Shown in pieces: positions 14,621-23,350 of a stretch of 64,000 nt of DNA. The DNA comes from Candidatus Nanopelagicales bacterium (lineage in GTDB: Bacteria > Actinomycetota > Actinomycetes > S36-B12): assembly GCA_018402075.1 (NCBI GenBank), contig JAGYJP010000004.1, positions 1 through 64,000 of the forward strand, written 5' to 3'. The notes below the pieces were generated by a model. That model searched no databases and was not told the DNA's origin. It saw only the letters and a program-made list of their open reading frames with translations. Position numbers and translations under genes: made by a program. Numbering within the stretch: the stretch's first letter is position 1; each line of letters opens with the position of its first letter.

Positions 14621-15853
14621 ATGCGCGTTGTCACAGCGGAGAAGCTTGAATCGATCCTTGCTCAACTGGGTCCGAATCCGCGCGTGGTGGCATCAGGCAA
14701 CTTCGCGGCACCACGAACCCTGCTCACCGCGGTGGATGCTGCTCTGCCCGAGTATCGGTTGAACATGTTGAATGCCCAGCCAGGAATACCGGACCGACCC
14801 GGTGTGACATACGAGACAGCATTTGTGGGGCCAGGCATGCGGCACCACGAACGTCTCACGTACATTCCAGCGCGGCTGAGTTTGGTGCCGGGAATTTTTC
14901 GCGACCACTACCGACCGGATGTTGTATTGCTGAATGCATCTGAACAAAGACATGACACCGTGAGTTTGGGTGTGGAAGTCAATGTGTTGCCGTCCGCAAT
15001 TGAAGCGGCACGGGATCACGGCGGACTTGTAATTGCACAGGCAAATAAGCAAATGCCGTATACATATGGCGATGCGCAGATCTACACCGACGAGATCGAT
15101 TACTTGGTTGAAGTGGATGAATCCATTACCGAACACAGCCCTGGTGTTATTGATCAATGCAGCACTGCGATTGGCGATCGCATTGCGTCGCGCGTGCCCA
15201 ATGGTGCGACATTACAAATGGGAATTGGTGCTGTGCCAGATGCGGTGCTCTCAAGTTTGATGAATCGTAAGGATTTACGGATTTGGACGGAAATGTTCAG
15301 CGATGGTGTGCTGAATCTGCACAAAGCTGGTGCGCTAGATGTTGATCGACCACTGACCGCATCATTTCTTTTTGGATCACGTGAGCTCTACGACTGGGTG
15401 CACCTGAACACCAGAGTTCGCATGATGCGCACGGAGTACGCCAATAATCCAGGGCGCATTGAAAAGCAGGCGCTCATGACAAGTGTGAACGGTGCTTTGC
15501 AGGTTGATCTCCTTGATCAAGCGAATGCCAGTCGCATTAAAGGCCGGATTTTCTCGGGGTTCGGTGGGCAAACCGATTTCATTGTGGGTGCTTTGCATTC
15601 ACGCGGCGGACAATCATTTATTGCACTGCCGTCGTGGCATGCGAAGGCGAATGTGTCCACGATCGTTCCGTTGTTGACCAACCCGGTCACGAGTTTTCAG
15701 CACAGTGCCGTTGCCACCGAAAATGGAATCGCCGAAGTATTCGGTCGCAGTCAAGGTGAGCAGGCTCGGAACATCATTAATTTTGCCGCGCACCCGAGTG
15801 TGCGCGAGGACTTGACCAAAGCGGCAATAGAAATGAACCTTTTCGCGGACTAG
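14621..15853 (+). CDS. Acetyl-CoA hydrolase/CoA-transferase family protein
   Basis: This protein of about 410 residues has the two domains of the family. The C-terminal part shows LQMGIGAVPDAVLSSL, IWTEMFSDGVLNL and SGFGGQTDFIVGA, then TENGIAEVFGRS. Members move CoA between acetate and other acyl groups or hydrolyse acetyl-CoA; which applies here is not clear. The catalytic Glu is probably the one in WTEMFSDG. I prefer ATG 14621 (MRVVTAEKLESIL) because it matches family N-termini; a GTG at 14588 overlapping brnA is the alternative. Confidence 0.88.
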   Translation: MRVVTAEKLESILAQLGPNPRVVASGNFAAPRTLLTAVDAALPEYRLNMLNAQPGIPDRPGVTYETAFVGPGMRHHERLTYIPARLSLVPGIFRDHYRPDVVLLNASEQRHDTVSLGVEVNVLPSAIEAARDHGGLVIAQANKQMPYTYGDAQIYTDEIDYLVEVDESITEHSPGVIDQCSTAIGDRIASRVPNGATLQMGIGAVPDAVLSSLMNRKDLRIWTEMFSDGVLNLHKAGALDVDRPLTASFLFGSRELYDWVHLNTRVRMMRTEYANNPGRIEKQALMTSVNGALQVDLLDQANASRIKGRIFSGFGGQTDFIVGALHSRGGQSFIALPSWHAKANVSTIVPLLTNPVTSFQHSAVATENGIAEVFGRSQGEQARNIINFAAHPSVREDLTKAAIEMNLFAD

Positions 15854-15862
15854 AGTTGTCAT

Positions 15863-16555
15863 GTGTTCAACTTCGGACCTAAAACCCCGCTGCCACCAAG
15901 TAAGTATCGCATGGGTGGCAAACACTTCAAAAACGACAAAGCGTTCATTCGCACCTCGGTCAAAGACGTAAAGCGACTGGAGAAGTACTGCGGGCTGAAC
16001 ACTGAATCCGCGGTGCTCGACTGGGGGTGCGGTGCCGGTCGGTTAGCCATCGGGATTAAAGAGCATCTGAAATCTATTCGCGATTACCACGGCGTTGACG
16101 TGCAGCGTGAACTCATTGACTGGTGCCAAGTGAATCTGGCCGGTCCCGGGTATCGGTTCACATTTGTGGATGTAAGCAATGAGCGCTACAACCCCGACGG
16201 TTCACCCGAACGCACTTTGAGTGCCGAGGCGCACAGTGTGGACGTGTTTTATGCCTATTCGGTGTTTTCGCACATGAACGCCGCAGACACGGCCGGTTAC
16301 TTGGAAATTCTGGGACACACACTGACCACAACCGGCAAAGCATTTGTTACCTGTTTCGTTGAGGAAGATGTGCCTGACTGGGAGGAAAACCCGGCTGGTT
16401 ACGGCCCGCTGGAGTGGAAAGGCCGACTGCATTGCACTCGTTTTTCCCGCCAGTATTTTGAATCACTGGTGAATTCGGGGGGGCTGGCAGTGGACCGGTA
16501 CGAATACGGCCGGGAAACTGATGGCCAAAGTTTGTATATTCTGCGGCGACGCTAA
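15863..16555 (+). CDS. Class I SAM-dependent methyltransferase
   Basis: This 230-residue protein has motif I VLDWGCGAGRLAIGIKEHL (about residues 51-70), the acidic GVDVQRELIDWC, and VDVFYAYSVFSHMNAADTAG as the motif IV region. It resembles methyltransferases found in glycan and secondary-metabolite clusters. The GTG start follows a TAGAGT box by 6 nt, and that box overlaps the stop codon of the preceding gene. It stands just before the two glycosidases, but a functional link is only inferred. Confidence 0.83.
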   Translation: MFNFGPKTPLPPSKYRMGGKHFKNDKAFIRTSVKDVKRLEKYCGLNTESAVLDWGCGAGRLAIGIKEHLKSIRDYHGVDVQRELIDWCQVNLAGPGYRFTFVDVSNERYNPDGSPERTLSAEAHSVDVFYAYSVFSHMNAADTAGYLEILGHTLTTTGKAFVTCFVEEDVPDWEENPAGYGPLEWKGRLHCTRFSRQYFESLVNSGGLAVDRYEYGRETDGQSLYILRRR

Positions 16556-16630
16556 AGGGAAATTCGGCCCCCATGGGTTAGGTTCCAAGGTATTACTGAC
16601 CCGTCTTCCCCTTCCCGAAAGGCATTTTCC

Positions 16631-17890
16631 ATGCGTCGATCCCTGATTTCCACCCTGGCGGCAGCAGCTGTTGTTGCCACGTCACTCGCTATTGTTCCGG
16701 CCGCGCAGGCCACCTCGGGCGGCCCGGTTCCTGAGCCCTTCTTTGGCATGCATGTGCCGACAATTGCGAATGGCACCGATCCTGGGGTGACCTACGGCTC
16801 CATTCGCCTGTGGGACTCGGGTGTCACCTGGGGACAGGTGGAACAGCGAAAAGGTTATTACTGGTGGAACGGCCTTGACGCCGCGATCGGTAATGCGAAC
16901 GAACAAAAGGTGTCCACACTCTATGTATTAGGTGGCACCCCCACCTGGGCTGCATCAAATAAGAAGCAGGGAACCTACCCCAATAAGGGTGCGGCGTCTG
17001 TTCCCAAAATGAAGGACTGGAAGAACTGGGTGCGGGCCGTGACCAGTCGGTACGCCGCGAGCATTGACTCGTATCAGATCTGGAATGAAGCGGACCTGAC
17101 CAATTTCTGGGCGGGCACGCCGAAGCAAATGGCTGACTTGACCAAGGCTGCTGCCAAGATCATTCGCCAGAACGATCCCACCGCAACGATCGTGTCGGCC
17201 AGTAGCACCGTTCGCTTGAAGAGTTCCTATAACCGATTCTTCCCCGCGTACCTCAAGGCATTGAAGAAGGCTAACTGGCCGGTAGATGTGATTGCCGCGC
17301 ACACATACCCGGCCGGAAATGGTGACCCCGCGGACCGAGTGGGTTACATTGAACAGGTCAAAAATGACATGAGAAAAGCCAAGGTTCCGGCGAATAAGCC
17401 CTTGTGGGACACCGAGGTGAATTACGGAATTCCTGGACCCGGATCAATCGGCGGCCAATCCATTAATGGCGCACAAGCAGCATCCTGGGTGGCTCAAACG
17501 TATCTTGATAATTTGCGTCTGGATGTGGCTCGGAGTTACTGGTACTTCTGGTCACCGGCTACCAATCGAATTGGAATCACCCTCCAAGACGGTACTCCCG
17601 GAGCTGTGGGCTATCAGACGGTGAATGGCTGGCTGGCCGGCTCTTATTACACCTGCACCGATGGAACCGGAACCACCCCGAACACCTGCCAGTTGGGCGA
17701 TAACAACAACCCTGAGGTCATCGCATGGGCTACCACAGGCTCGGCAACGTACACTGTGCCTGCAGGAGTGAGCGTCCAATGCGATGCTCTCAATAACTGC
17801 CAAGCGGTAGCCCCAGGCTCACGAGTTCAGATTGGAAGCATGCCTCTATGGTTCGGTACACCGGCGGGTCAAGCCGCAAATCAGTCGTAG
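16631..17890 (+). CDS. Secreted clan GH-A glycoside hydrolase (GH39-like), paralogue 2
   Basis: This 419-residue protein has a signal peptide (MRRSLISTLAAAAVVATSLA...AQA). The TIM barrel follows, with acid/base Glu about 153 in YQIWNEAD and nucleophile Glu about 262 in WDTEVNYG. It closely follows the other two copies through SIRLWDSGVTW, VLGGTPTWAA and HTYPAGNGDPADR. The C-terminus forms a small Cys-containing domain (YTCTDG...NTCQLG, CDALNNCQ), also present in the next gene. An exopolysaccharide hydrolase role like PslG is inferred. The next gene starts 43 nt before its end. Confidence 0.86.
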   Translation: MRRSLISTLAAAAVVATSLAIVPAAQATSGGPVPEPFFGMHVPTIANGTDPGVTYGSIRLWDSGVTWGQVEQRKGYYWWNGLDAAIGNANEQKVSTLYVLGGTPTWAASNKKQGTYPNKGAASVPKMKDWKNWVRAVTSRYAASIDSYQIWNEADLTNFWAGTPKQMADLTKAAAKIIRQNDPTATIVSASSTVRLKSSYNRFFPAYLKALKKANWPVDVIAAHTYPAGNGDPADRVGYIEQVKNDMRKAKVPANKPLWDTEVNYGIPGPGSIGGQSINGAQAASWVAQTYLDNLRLDVARSYWYFWSPATNRIGITLQDGTPGAVGYQTVNGWLAGSYYTCTDGTGTTPNTCQLGDNNNPEVIAWATTGSATYTVPAGVSVQCDALNNCQAVAPGSRVQIGSMPLWFGTPAGQAANQS

Positions 17891-19155
17891 CACTTATTGC
17901 AGCGGTGAGTGCCACAGGATTGGTGCTCACCGCATGCAACAGCGCTGCCACGAATACCACGCCCACGGAGTCCGCAACTGAAACAGAGAGCACCGTTGAC
18001 CCCAATGGCGTTCCCGCCACCATGGTGGGCATGCACATTGAAGGTGTGGAAGGTGGCTACTGGGCATCTGCACCATTTGGAGCCTTACGCCTGTGGGACA
18101 ACGGCACCGCCTGGTCGCAGATTGAACTCGCCAAGGGTGAATTCAAGTGGGACAACATTGAAGACTCCCTTGCGAACGCAGAGTCAAAAGGCCTGACTGA
18201 CATCATGTTGGTGCTGGGAACCACACCAGAGTGGGCGGCCAAGGAAGTTAATCCAGAAGATTACCCGCAGCCAGGTGCTGCAAGTGCCCCCAAGAATCTG
18301 GCGGACTGGGATGAATGGGTGACCGAGGTTGTGACCCGCTACAAAGGTCGATTCAGTTCATATCAGATCTGGAACGAAGCCAACCTCATCAATTTTTATA
18401 ACGGCACACCCCAAGAAATGGCCGACATGACCAAGCGTGCCTACGACATCATCAAAGCAATTGATCCTGAAGCACTCGTTATTGCACCGTCTCCTAGCTT
18501 ACGTTTAACAAAGGCATTTGATCGTTTTTACCCCGAGTACTTGTCTGCAATCGCTCAATTGGGCTGGCCGGTCGATGTTTTTGCAGTTCACTCCTACCCG
18601 GCAGCAGATGGTGACCCGGTGGCACGCGGGGCATTGATCAAGGTGGCGCAGGCTGCTTTGACCGCAGCCGGTGCACCTGATTTGCCACTGTGGGACACCG
18701 AATTGAACTACGGGCTTGCTGGACCGGGTCCTTTGCCCAAGCAAGAGATCACGGGTGCTCGCGCGGCTGGCTTCGTGGTGCGCACTTACATTGATGATCT
18801 GCGTTATGAAATTGATCGCTCTTACTGGTACATCTGGTCGTTACGTCCTTACGAACTTTTGGGCGTGCAGGCGTATGCGGGTTCGGACGGTGAGCAAGGT
18901 TTCTTCGCACTCGACAACTGGGTGACCGGTGCCACCTACAACGGTTGTTCTGAAGAAGGCAACATTGTGACATGTAACTTCAGTCGCGCGGGCGAACCGT
19001 GGATTGTGGCGTGGGCGCAAACAGGTGAAGCGGAATACATCACACCCGAGAACAGCACACTGGTGTGCGATCCCTTGTCGAACTGCCAGGAAGCCGCAGG
19101 TGGTAGCACCATTACCTTGACCGAGATTCCGGTCCGGGTTTACCTGTCGTCATGA
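17848..19155 (+). CDS. Lipoprotein clan GH-A glycoside hydrolase (GH39-like), paralogue 3
   Basis: This is the membrane-anchored member of the trio. The lipobox is GLVLTAC with Cys 30, followed by a Thr/Ser/Glu-rich linker. The barrel has acid/base Glu about 177 (YQIWNEAN) and nucleophile Glu about 285 (WDTELNYG). The C-terminal Cys domain (YNGCSEEG, VTCNFS, CDPLSNCQEA) is shared with the preceding gene. The ATG at 17848 lies inside the preceding gene in another frame and supplies a proper n-region (MVRYTGGSSRKS). The pair probably arose by tandem duplication, one copy secreted and one tethered outside. Confidence 0.86.
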   Translation: MVRYTGGSSRKSVVALIAAVSATGLVLTACNSAATNTTPTESATETESTVDPNGVPATMVGMHIEGVEGGYWASAPFGALRLWDNGTAWSQIELAKGEFKWDNIEDSLANAESKGLTDIMLVLGTTPEWAAKEVNPEDYPQPGAASAPKNLADWDEWVTEVVTRYKGRFSSYQIWNEANLINFYNGTPQEMADMTKRAYDIIKAIDPEALVIAPSPSLRLTKAFDRFYPEYLSAIAQLGWPVDVFAVHSYPAADGDPVARGALIKVAQAALTAAGAPDLPLWDTELNYGLAGPGPLPKQEITGARAAGFVVRTYIDDLRYEIDRSYWYIWSLRPYELLGVQAYAGSDGEQGFFALDNWVTGATYNGCSEEGNIVTCNFSRAGEPWIVAWAQTGEAEYITPENSTLVCDPLSNCQEAAGGSTITLTEIPVRVYLSS

Positions 19156-19168
19156 TCGATCACACACA

Positions 19169-19744
19169 ATGACCTCAATTACCGACACGCTTTTTATCGA
19201 TGCGCACACCGCGTATTCCGTCACCGACCAACCGGTAACGGATACGCAACTTGCAGAGCTTTATGAGTTGGTGAAGTTTGCACCAACACCCATGAATAGT
19301 CAGGCCCTGCGGGTGCTGTTTATTCGCACTGCAGAAAGCAAAGAGCGCCTTCTCCCGCACCTAGCGGAGATGAATCGACCCAAGAGTGCAAGTGCCCCGG
19401 TGGTTGCGGTACTCGCCTATGACACCGAATTCCACGAATACCTTCCGGAATTCGCGCCACATAATGTCGGCGCTAAGGATTCCTACTCCGATCCGGCCAA
19501 GAGATTCGCGGCGGCCAAGGACATTGCCACCCTGCAGGCCGGTTATTTCATTCTGGCGGTCAGGTCCTTGGGCCTTGATGCTGGACCCATGGCGGGCTTC
19601 AGCCGTGAGGGAGTTGACTCGGAATTCTTGGGGGAGACCACCTGGAAATCCCTCTATCTGGTCAATATTGGGTACGCCGCCCCTGAGGGAGTGCGTCCTC
19701 GCAGCCCTCGTTTGTCCGCTGAGAACGCCCTGATCTGGTTGTAG
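19169..19744 (+). CDS. Nitroreductase-family protein (malonic semialdehyde reductase RutE-like)
   Basis: This 191-residue FMN-dependent nitroreductase-fold protein contains YELVKFAPTPMNSQALRVLF, KSASAPVVAVLAYD, LQAGYFILAVRSLGLDAGPM and GETTWKSLYLVNIGY. These match the RutE/HadB-type subfamily, about 195 residues, which reduces 3-oxopropanoate-type aldehydes. The exact substrate is uncertain without the rest of a rut operon. It follows the glycosidase pair by 13 nt. Confidence 0.85.
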   Translation: MTSITDTLFIDAHTAYSVTDQPVTDTQLAELYELVKFAPTPMNSQALRVLFIRTAESKERLLPHLAEMNRPKSASAPVVAVLAYDTEFHEYLPEFAPHNVGAKDSYSDPAKRFAAAKDIATLQAGYFILAVRSLGLDAGPMAGFSREGVDSEFLGETTWKSLYLVNIGYAAPEGVRPRSPRLSAENALIWL

Positions 19745-19797
19745 CGCTGGTACCGTAGAGTCATTCTGTTTTTAATACGAAAGTCGGAGGTGTGCGA

Positions 19798-21363
19798 ATG
19801 TCCCAGGATGCACAGACTCCAAACGTGAACCCAAACCTGGACCCAAACCTGGACCCAAACCTGGACCCGAAGGACATGAGCGATACCGGCACCTGGCGTC
19901 GCATCGCGCTTGAGGCTCACGCCCAGCAGGGCTGGGCCACCACCGATCGTCACCGAGACCGACCAACCGGACGCCGGGACCCATTGCGGGTGTACGCCCG
20001 CAAGGCTGCGATCTGGGACACCGTTGCGATTGTTGCTGCTGCCACCATCGGGTTCGTTTTACGTTGGACCATTCCGTACAACCTAAATATTTCTGACAGC
20101 ACCTACGTGGTCTTTGCCCTCGTGGTGGTGGTGTCGTGGAGTGTGGCGTTGATCATTCGCGGTGCGTACGACACCCGCGTGCTCGGGGTGGGATCTGAGG
20201 AATTCAAACGGGTCATTACCGCTTCGGCCGGGTTGTTCGCGGGCGTGGCCATTGTGGCATTTGCCTTCAAACTTGATTTATCGCGCGGTTTCGTGCTGAT
20301 CACCTTCGTGGCGGGTATTTCACTGTTACTCACGGTGCGCTGGATACTACGCGCCTGGTTACGGCACGAGCGGCGCTACGGAAACTACTTGCACCGCACC
20401 ATGGTGATTGGTAACGGTGCTCGTCAAGAAGAAATTTCAGATCTGCTCGATCGTGATCCGGTAGCGGGGTTCTTGGTTGTTGATGTAGTGAATGAACCCG
20501 AAGAGGATTGCACCGAAGCTGACTTGAAGTCATGGCTGGACGAAGTCATGGCCCGCATTGAACTTTCCGAGGTAGACACGGTTGCTGTGGCAGGATCACA
20601 TGCACTAAGCCAAAATGTAATTAAGAAGTTGTCCTGGCGTTTGGAAGGACCTCGTATTGACCTTTTGGTCGCACCCACACTTGGTGACTTTGCCGGCCCC
20701 CGAGTCACCATGCGCATGCAGGCTGACCTACCCCTGATTCATTTGGACGAGCCGCACCTGACCGGATCAAAGCGTGCAATCAAACGAACAATTGACATTC
20801 TCTTCGGATGTATTCTGTTCATTCTGTTTCTGCCATTCATGGTGATCGGCATTATTGGCACGTTCTTCAGTAGTCGCGGTCCAGTTTTTTATAAACAACA
20901 GCGAATCGGTCGCGGCGGTGAAGTGATCACCGTGGTCAAGTTACGCACCATGCAGGTCGGTGCCGATCAGGTTCGTCAAGATGTAATCGGCGCACCCGAT
21001 GACCGGATTCTGGATCGGTATCGGCATGATCCTCGAATCACCCCCTACGGCCGTTTCTTGCGTCGTTGGTCAATCGATGAAATGCCCCAGATCGTAAACG
21101 TGATCGGTGGCTCCATGTCGCTCGTGGGCCCGCGACCGGTGTTACTCGACGAAATCCCGCTCTTTGCCGACGAAGACCACCGACGTCACCTGACCAAGCC
21201 GGGTCTGACCGGGTTGTGGCAGGTATCCGGGCGCAAGGCGGTCAACTGGGATGAACGGATGCGCTTGGACTTGGACTACGTTGAGCACTGGTCCCCCGCC
21301 CTGGACCTGGTGATTGTGGCCAAAACGGTCAAAGTCGTTCTGACCGGCAACGGCGCTTACTAG
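19798..21363 (+). CDS. Polyprenyl-phosphate sugar phosphotransferase (initiating enzyme)
   Basis: This 521-residue membrane protein first shows four to five transmembrane helices (about 75-200). A nucleotide-binding-like middle domain follows, then the bacterial sugar transferase domain. Key motifs are KRTIDILFGCILFILFLPFM, GPVFYKQQRIGRGGEVITVV-KLRTM, RRWSIDEMPQIVNVIGGSMS-LVGPRP and KPGLTGLWQVSGR. It transfers a sugar-1-phosphate from a nucleotide sugar to undecaprenyl phosphate, the first step of a repeat unit. GGAGGT lies 7 nt before the ATG. The N-terminus carries a PNLD tandem repeat. Confidence 0.93.
   Translation: MSQDAQTPNVNPNLDPNLDPNLDPKDMSDTGTWRRIALEAHAQQGWATTDRHRDRPTGRRDPLRVYARKAAIWDTVAIVAAATIGFVLRWTIPYNLNISDSTYVVFALVVVVSWSVALIIRGAYDTRVLGVGSEEFKRVITASAGLFAGVAIVAFAFKLDLSRGFVLITFVAGISLLLTVRWILRAWLRHERRYGNYLHRTMVIGNGARQEEISDLLDRDPVAGFLVVDVVNEPEEDCTEADLKSWLDEVMARIELSEVDTVAVAGSHALSQNVIKKLSWRLEGPRIDLLVAPTLGDFAGPRVTMRMQADLPLIHLDEPHLTGSKRAIKRTIDILFGCILFILFLPFMVIGIIGTFFSSRGPVFYKQQRIGRGGEVITVVKLRTMQVGADQVRQDVIGAPDDRILDRYRHDPRITPYGRFLRRWSIDEMPQIVNVIGGSMSLVGPRPVLLDEIPLFADEDHRRHLTKPGLTGLWQVSGRKAVNWDERMRLDLDYVEHWSPALDLVIVAKTVKVVLTGNGAY
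19831..19866 (+). repeat. Three exact 12-bp tandem repeats (PNLD)
   Basis: CCAAACCTGGAC occurs three times in a row within the start of the sugar transferase gene, encoding PNLD-PNLD-PNLD, and PKD follows. The unit is in frame, so slippage would change length without breaking the gene. Confidence 0.9.
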
Positions 21364-21397
21364 TCGAGTGGCGATTTCGCTCACTTATACTCGCTAA

Positions 21398-23350
21398 GTG
21401 CCGAAAAAGCCCCGTGGAGTTGTGCTGCTGTGGGGCGCAGCCATTGTGCTGGTCGGTGGCTTCTTCTTTTGGCTCCAGGTGGGTCTGGTGGCTTCATTCG
21501 GTGCCTTGGCGTTGAGTGGCAATGGTCTGCAGTCCCATTTGAGTGCGGCTGCCGAGGGGCTGACCAATGGTGACTACGAACGGGGTGAAGCGGAATTCGA
21601 TTTGGCGAATGAGTCAACGACACTAATGCTCAAGTCGGTGGACACCAGCCAGGTGCGCCTGATGGCTGCCGTACCGGGATTCTCAGCCGCGGTGGAGAAC
21701 TGGCGTAAATCGGTGGAAGCCACGGCAAATATTTCGGCGGCCACGGGCGAACTGATCGGTCTGTATGGAGATCTTTCCGGCCAGAGTGGCGGTCAACGAA
21801 TTTTCACCGATGGGCGGGTGGACCTAGATCGGCTTGAGGAACTCCCCTCCGAGGTTGGTGCCGCCAAGGGTCGAATCGATTCGGCAGCACTCGGACTTAA
21901 AGAAATTAGGACCGGGACTTTCGCAACCGGAATCTTGGAAAGAATTCGCGATATTGCACTGAGTGAACTGGAACCTGTGTCGCAAGCGGTGAATGCCCTC
22001 AATGAAATTGCTCCGGTGTTACCCAATGCTTTGGGAGCAGATGGCCCCAAGCGTTATTTAATTGCGGTGGGCAATCAGGCGGAGATGCGAGCCAGCGGCG
22101 GTGCACCGTTGACCTTGATCATGATCGAATTCCAAGATGGACAAATAAGTATTCCGCTCAAGGGCCAAACAAGTACTCAGCTCTTTCCACCGATCAATGC
22201 TGATATTCGTTGGTTTGGGCCATCGTTAAATCCATTCTTTCCGCAAAACCCGCGAAACAACCCATTTGTGGTGGCCAATACTCACCCGAACTTTTTATAT
22301 TCCGCCCGCGAGATGGTGCAGGCGTGGTCGGGGAGTTGGGAAGGCGCTTCGTATCCGGAAGTAGATGGTGTGGTCACCATGGATCTCACCGCGATTGCTG
22401 CGGTGTTGAACGCAACCGGCCCGGTGGAGTCATCCGTGTACGGAACGGTGACCGGTGATCAAATAGGTCAGATCCTTTTGGTGGATGCGTATGCAACATT
22501 CGGACAAGAGGAAGCCGATCAGCGTCAGGCGGCCAATCAGCAACTTCTTGATGAACTGCTGACGCGAGTTCTGTCCGGCAGTGAACTTGTTCCCGCCGCT
22601 CAAGCAATTGTGAGCACGGCGCCGGGTAGGCACTTTCAAATGTGGATGCGAGAGGCGAGCCTTGAGCAGTTGGCACTAGATGCTGGTTTTGCCGGTGTGG
22701 TGGAGGATCCCAATATTGGTGACTGGTCGGCCGTGTACACCCAGAACGGTAACCAGAGCAAAGTCGATGTTTTCCAACAACGCAATGTGTTGGTGCGAGT
22801 CAATCTCGCTGCGGATGGAAGTGCCCAGGTGAACCAGCAGTTGACGCTGACGAATGCAACCCCCGCGGATCGTCCAGAGGGACCGCTGGAACGTGTTGGC
22901 TACGAAACCATGTGGCTGCGCAATGCATACATCATGTATGTCCCAGATGCAGCGCAGGGGTATCGCGCCGATTATCCGGTGGGTTTCACCGTTCGTCCGT
23001 TTCGTGGTCACAAACAACTCGGTGGTGGCTGGGTGGATGACGGCTTCGGGCACCGCATGATTCGATTGGTGGGGTGGACTCCGCCGGGTGGTCAAAGTGC
23101 CATGTCGGTGTCCTACACCCTCCCGCCTGGAACGTTCTCTGCGGAGAGTGTCAGCGCCTTGGAGTACCAACTCCAGGCCGAGCCGCAGTCGCTATTTATT
23201 CCTAGCACTTTGACCGTGCAGGTCACCCCGCCGGCCGGTTACGCACCCGTGCGCCAACAGGGCATGAAAATCACCGATGCAACCGCTACCGTGAGTGCTG
23301 TGCAGGGTGCCCCGGTCAACGTTGCGATTGCATTCGAGAAGCAATCGTGA
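21398..23350 (+). CDS. DUF4012 domain-containing membrane-anchored protein
   Basis: This 650-residue protein has one N-terminal membrane helix (VVLLWGAAIVLVGGFFFWL) and a large outer part. The region about 225-400 has the DUF4012 signature, GPKRYLIAVGNQAEMRASGG followed by a D-rich VDGVVTMDLTAIAAVLNATG. DUF4012 proteins occur in actinobacterial exopolysaccharide clusters and resemble the LytR-CpsA-Psr neighbourhood, but their reaction is not known. It sits 34 nt after the sugar transferase and overlaps the next gene (GTGA), so the three form an operon. Confidence 0.85.
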   Translation: MPKKPRGVVLLWGAAIVLVGGFFFWLQVGLVASFGALALSGNGLQSHLSAAAEGLTNGDYERGEAEFDLANESTTLMLKSVDTSQVRLMAAVPGFSAAVENWRKSVEATANISAATGELIGLYGDLSGQSGGQRIFTDGRVDLDRLEELPSEVGAAKGRIDSAALGLKEIRTGTFATGILERIRDIALSELEPVSQAVNALNEIAPVLPNALGADGPKRYLIAVGNQAEMRASGGAPLTLIMIEFQDGQISIPLKGQTSTQLFPPINADIRWFGPSLNPFFPQNPRNNPFVVANTHPNFLYSAREMVQAWSGSWEGASYPEVDGVVTMDLTAIAAVLNATGPVESSVYGTVTGDQIGQILLVDAYATFGQEEADQRQAANQQLLDELLTRVLSGSELVPAAQAIVSTAPGRHFQMWMREASLEQLALDAGFAGVVEDPNIGDWSAVYTQNGNQSKVDVFQQRNVLVRVNLAADGSAQVNQQLTLTNATPADRPEGPLERVGYETMWLRNAYIMYVPDAAQGYRADYPVGFTVRPFRGHKQLGGGWVDDGFGHRMIRLVGWTPPGGQSAMSVSYTLPPGTFSAESVSALEYQLQAEPQSLFIPSTLTVQVTPPAGYAPVRQQGMKITDATATVSAVQGAPVNVAIAFEKQS

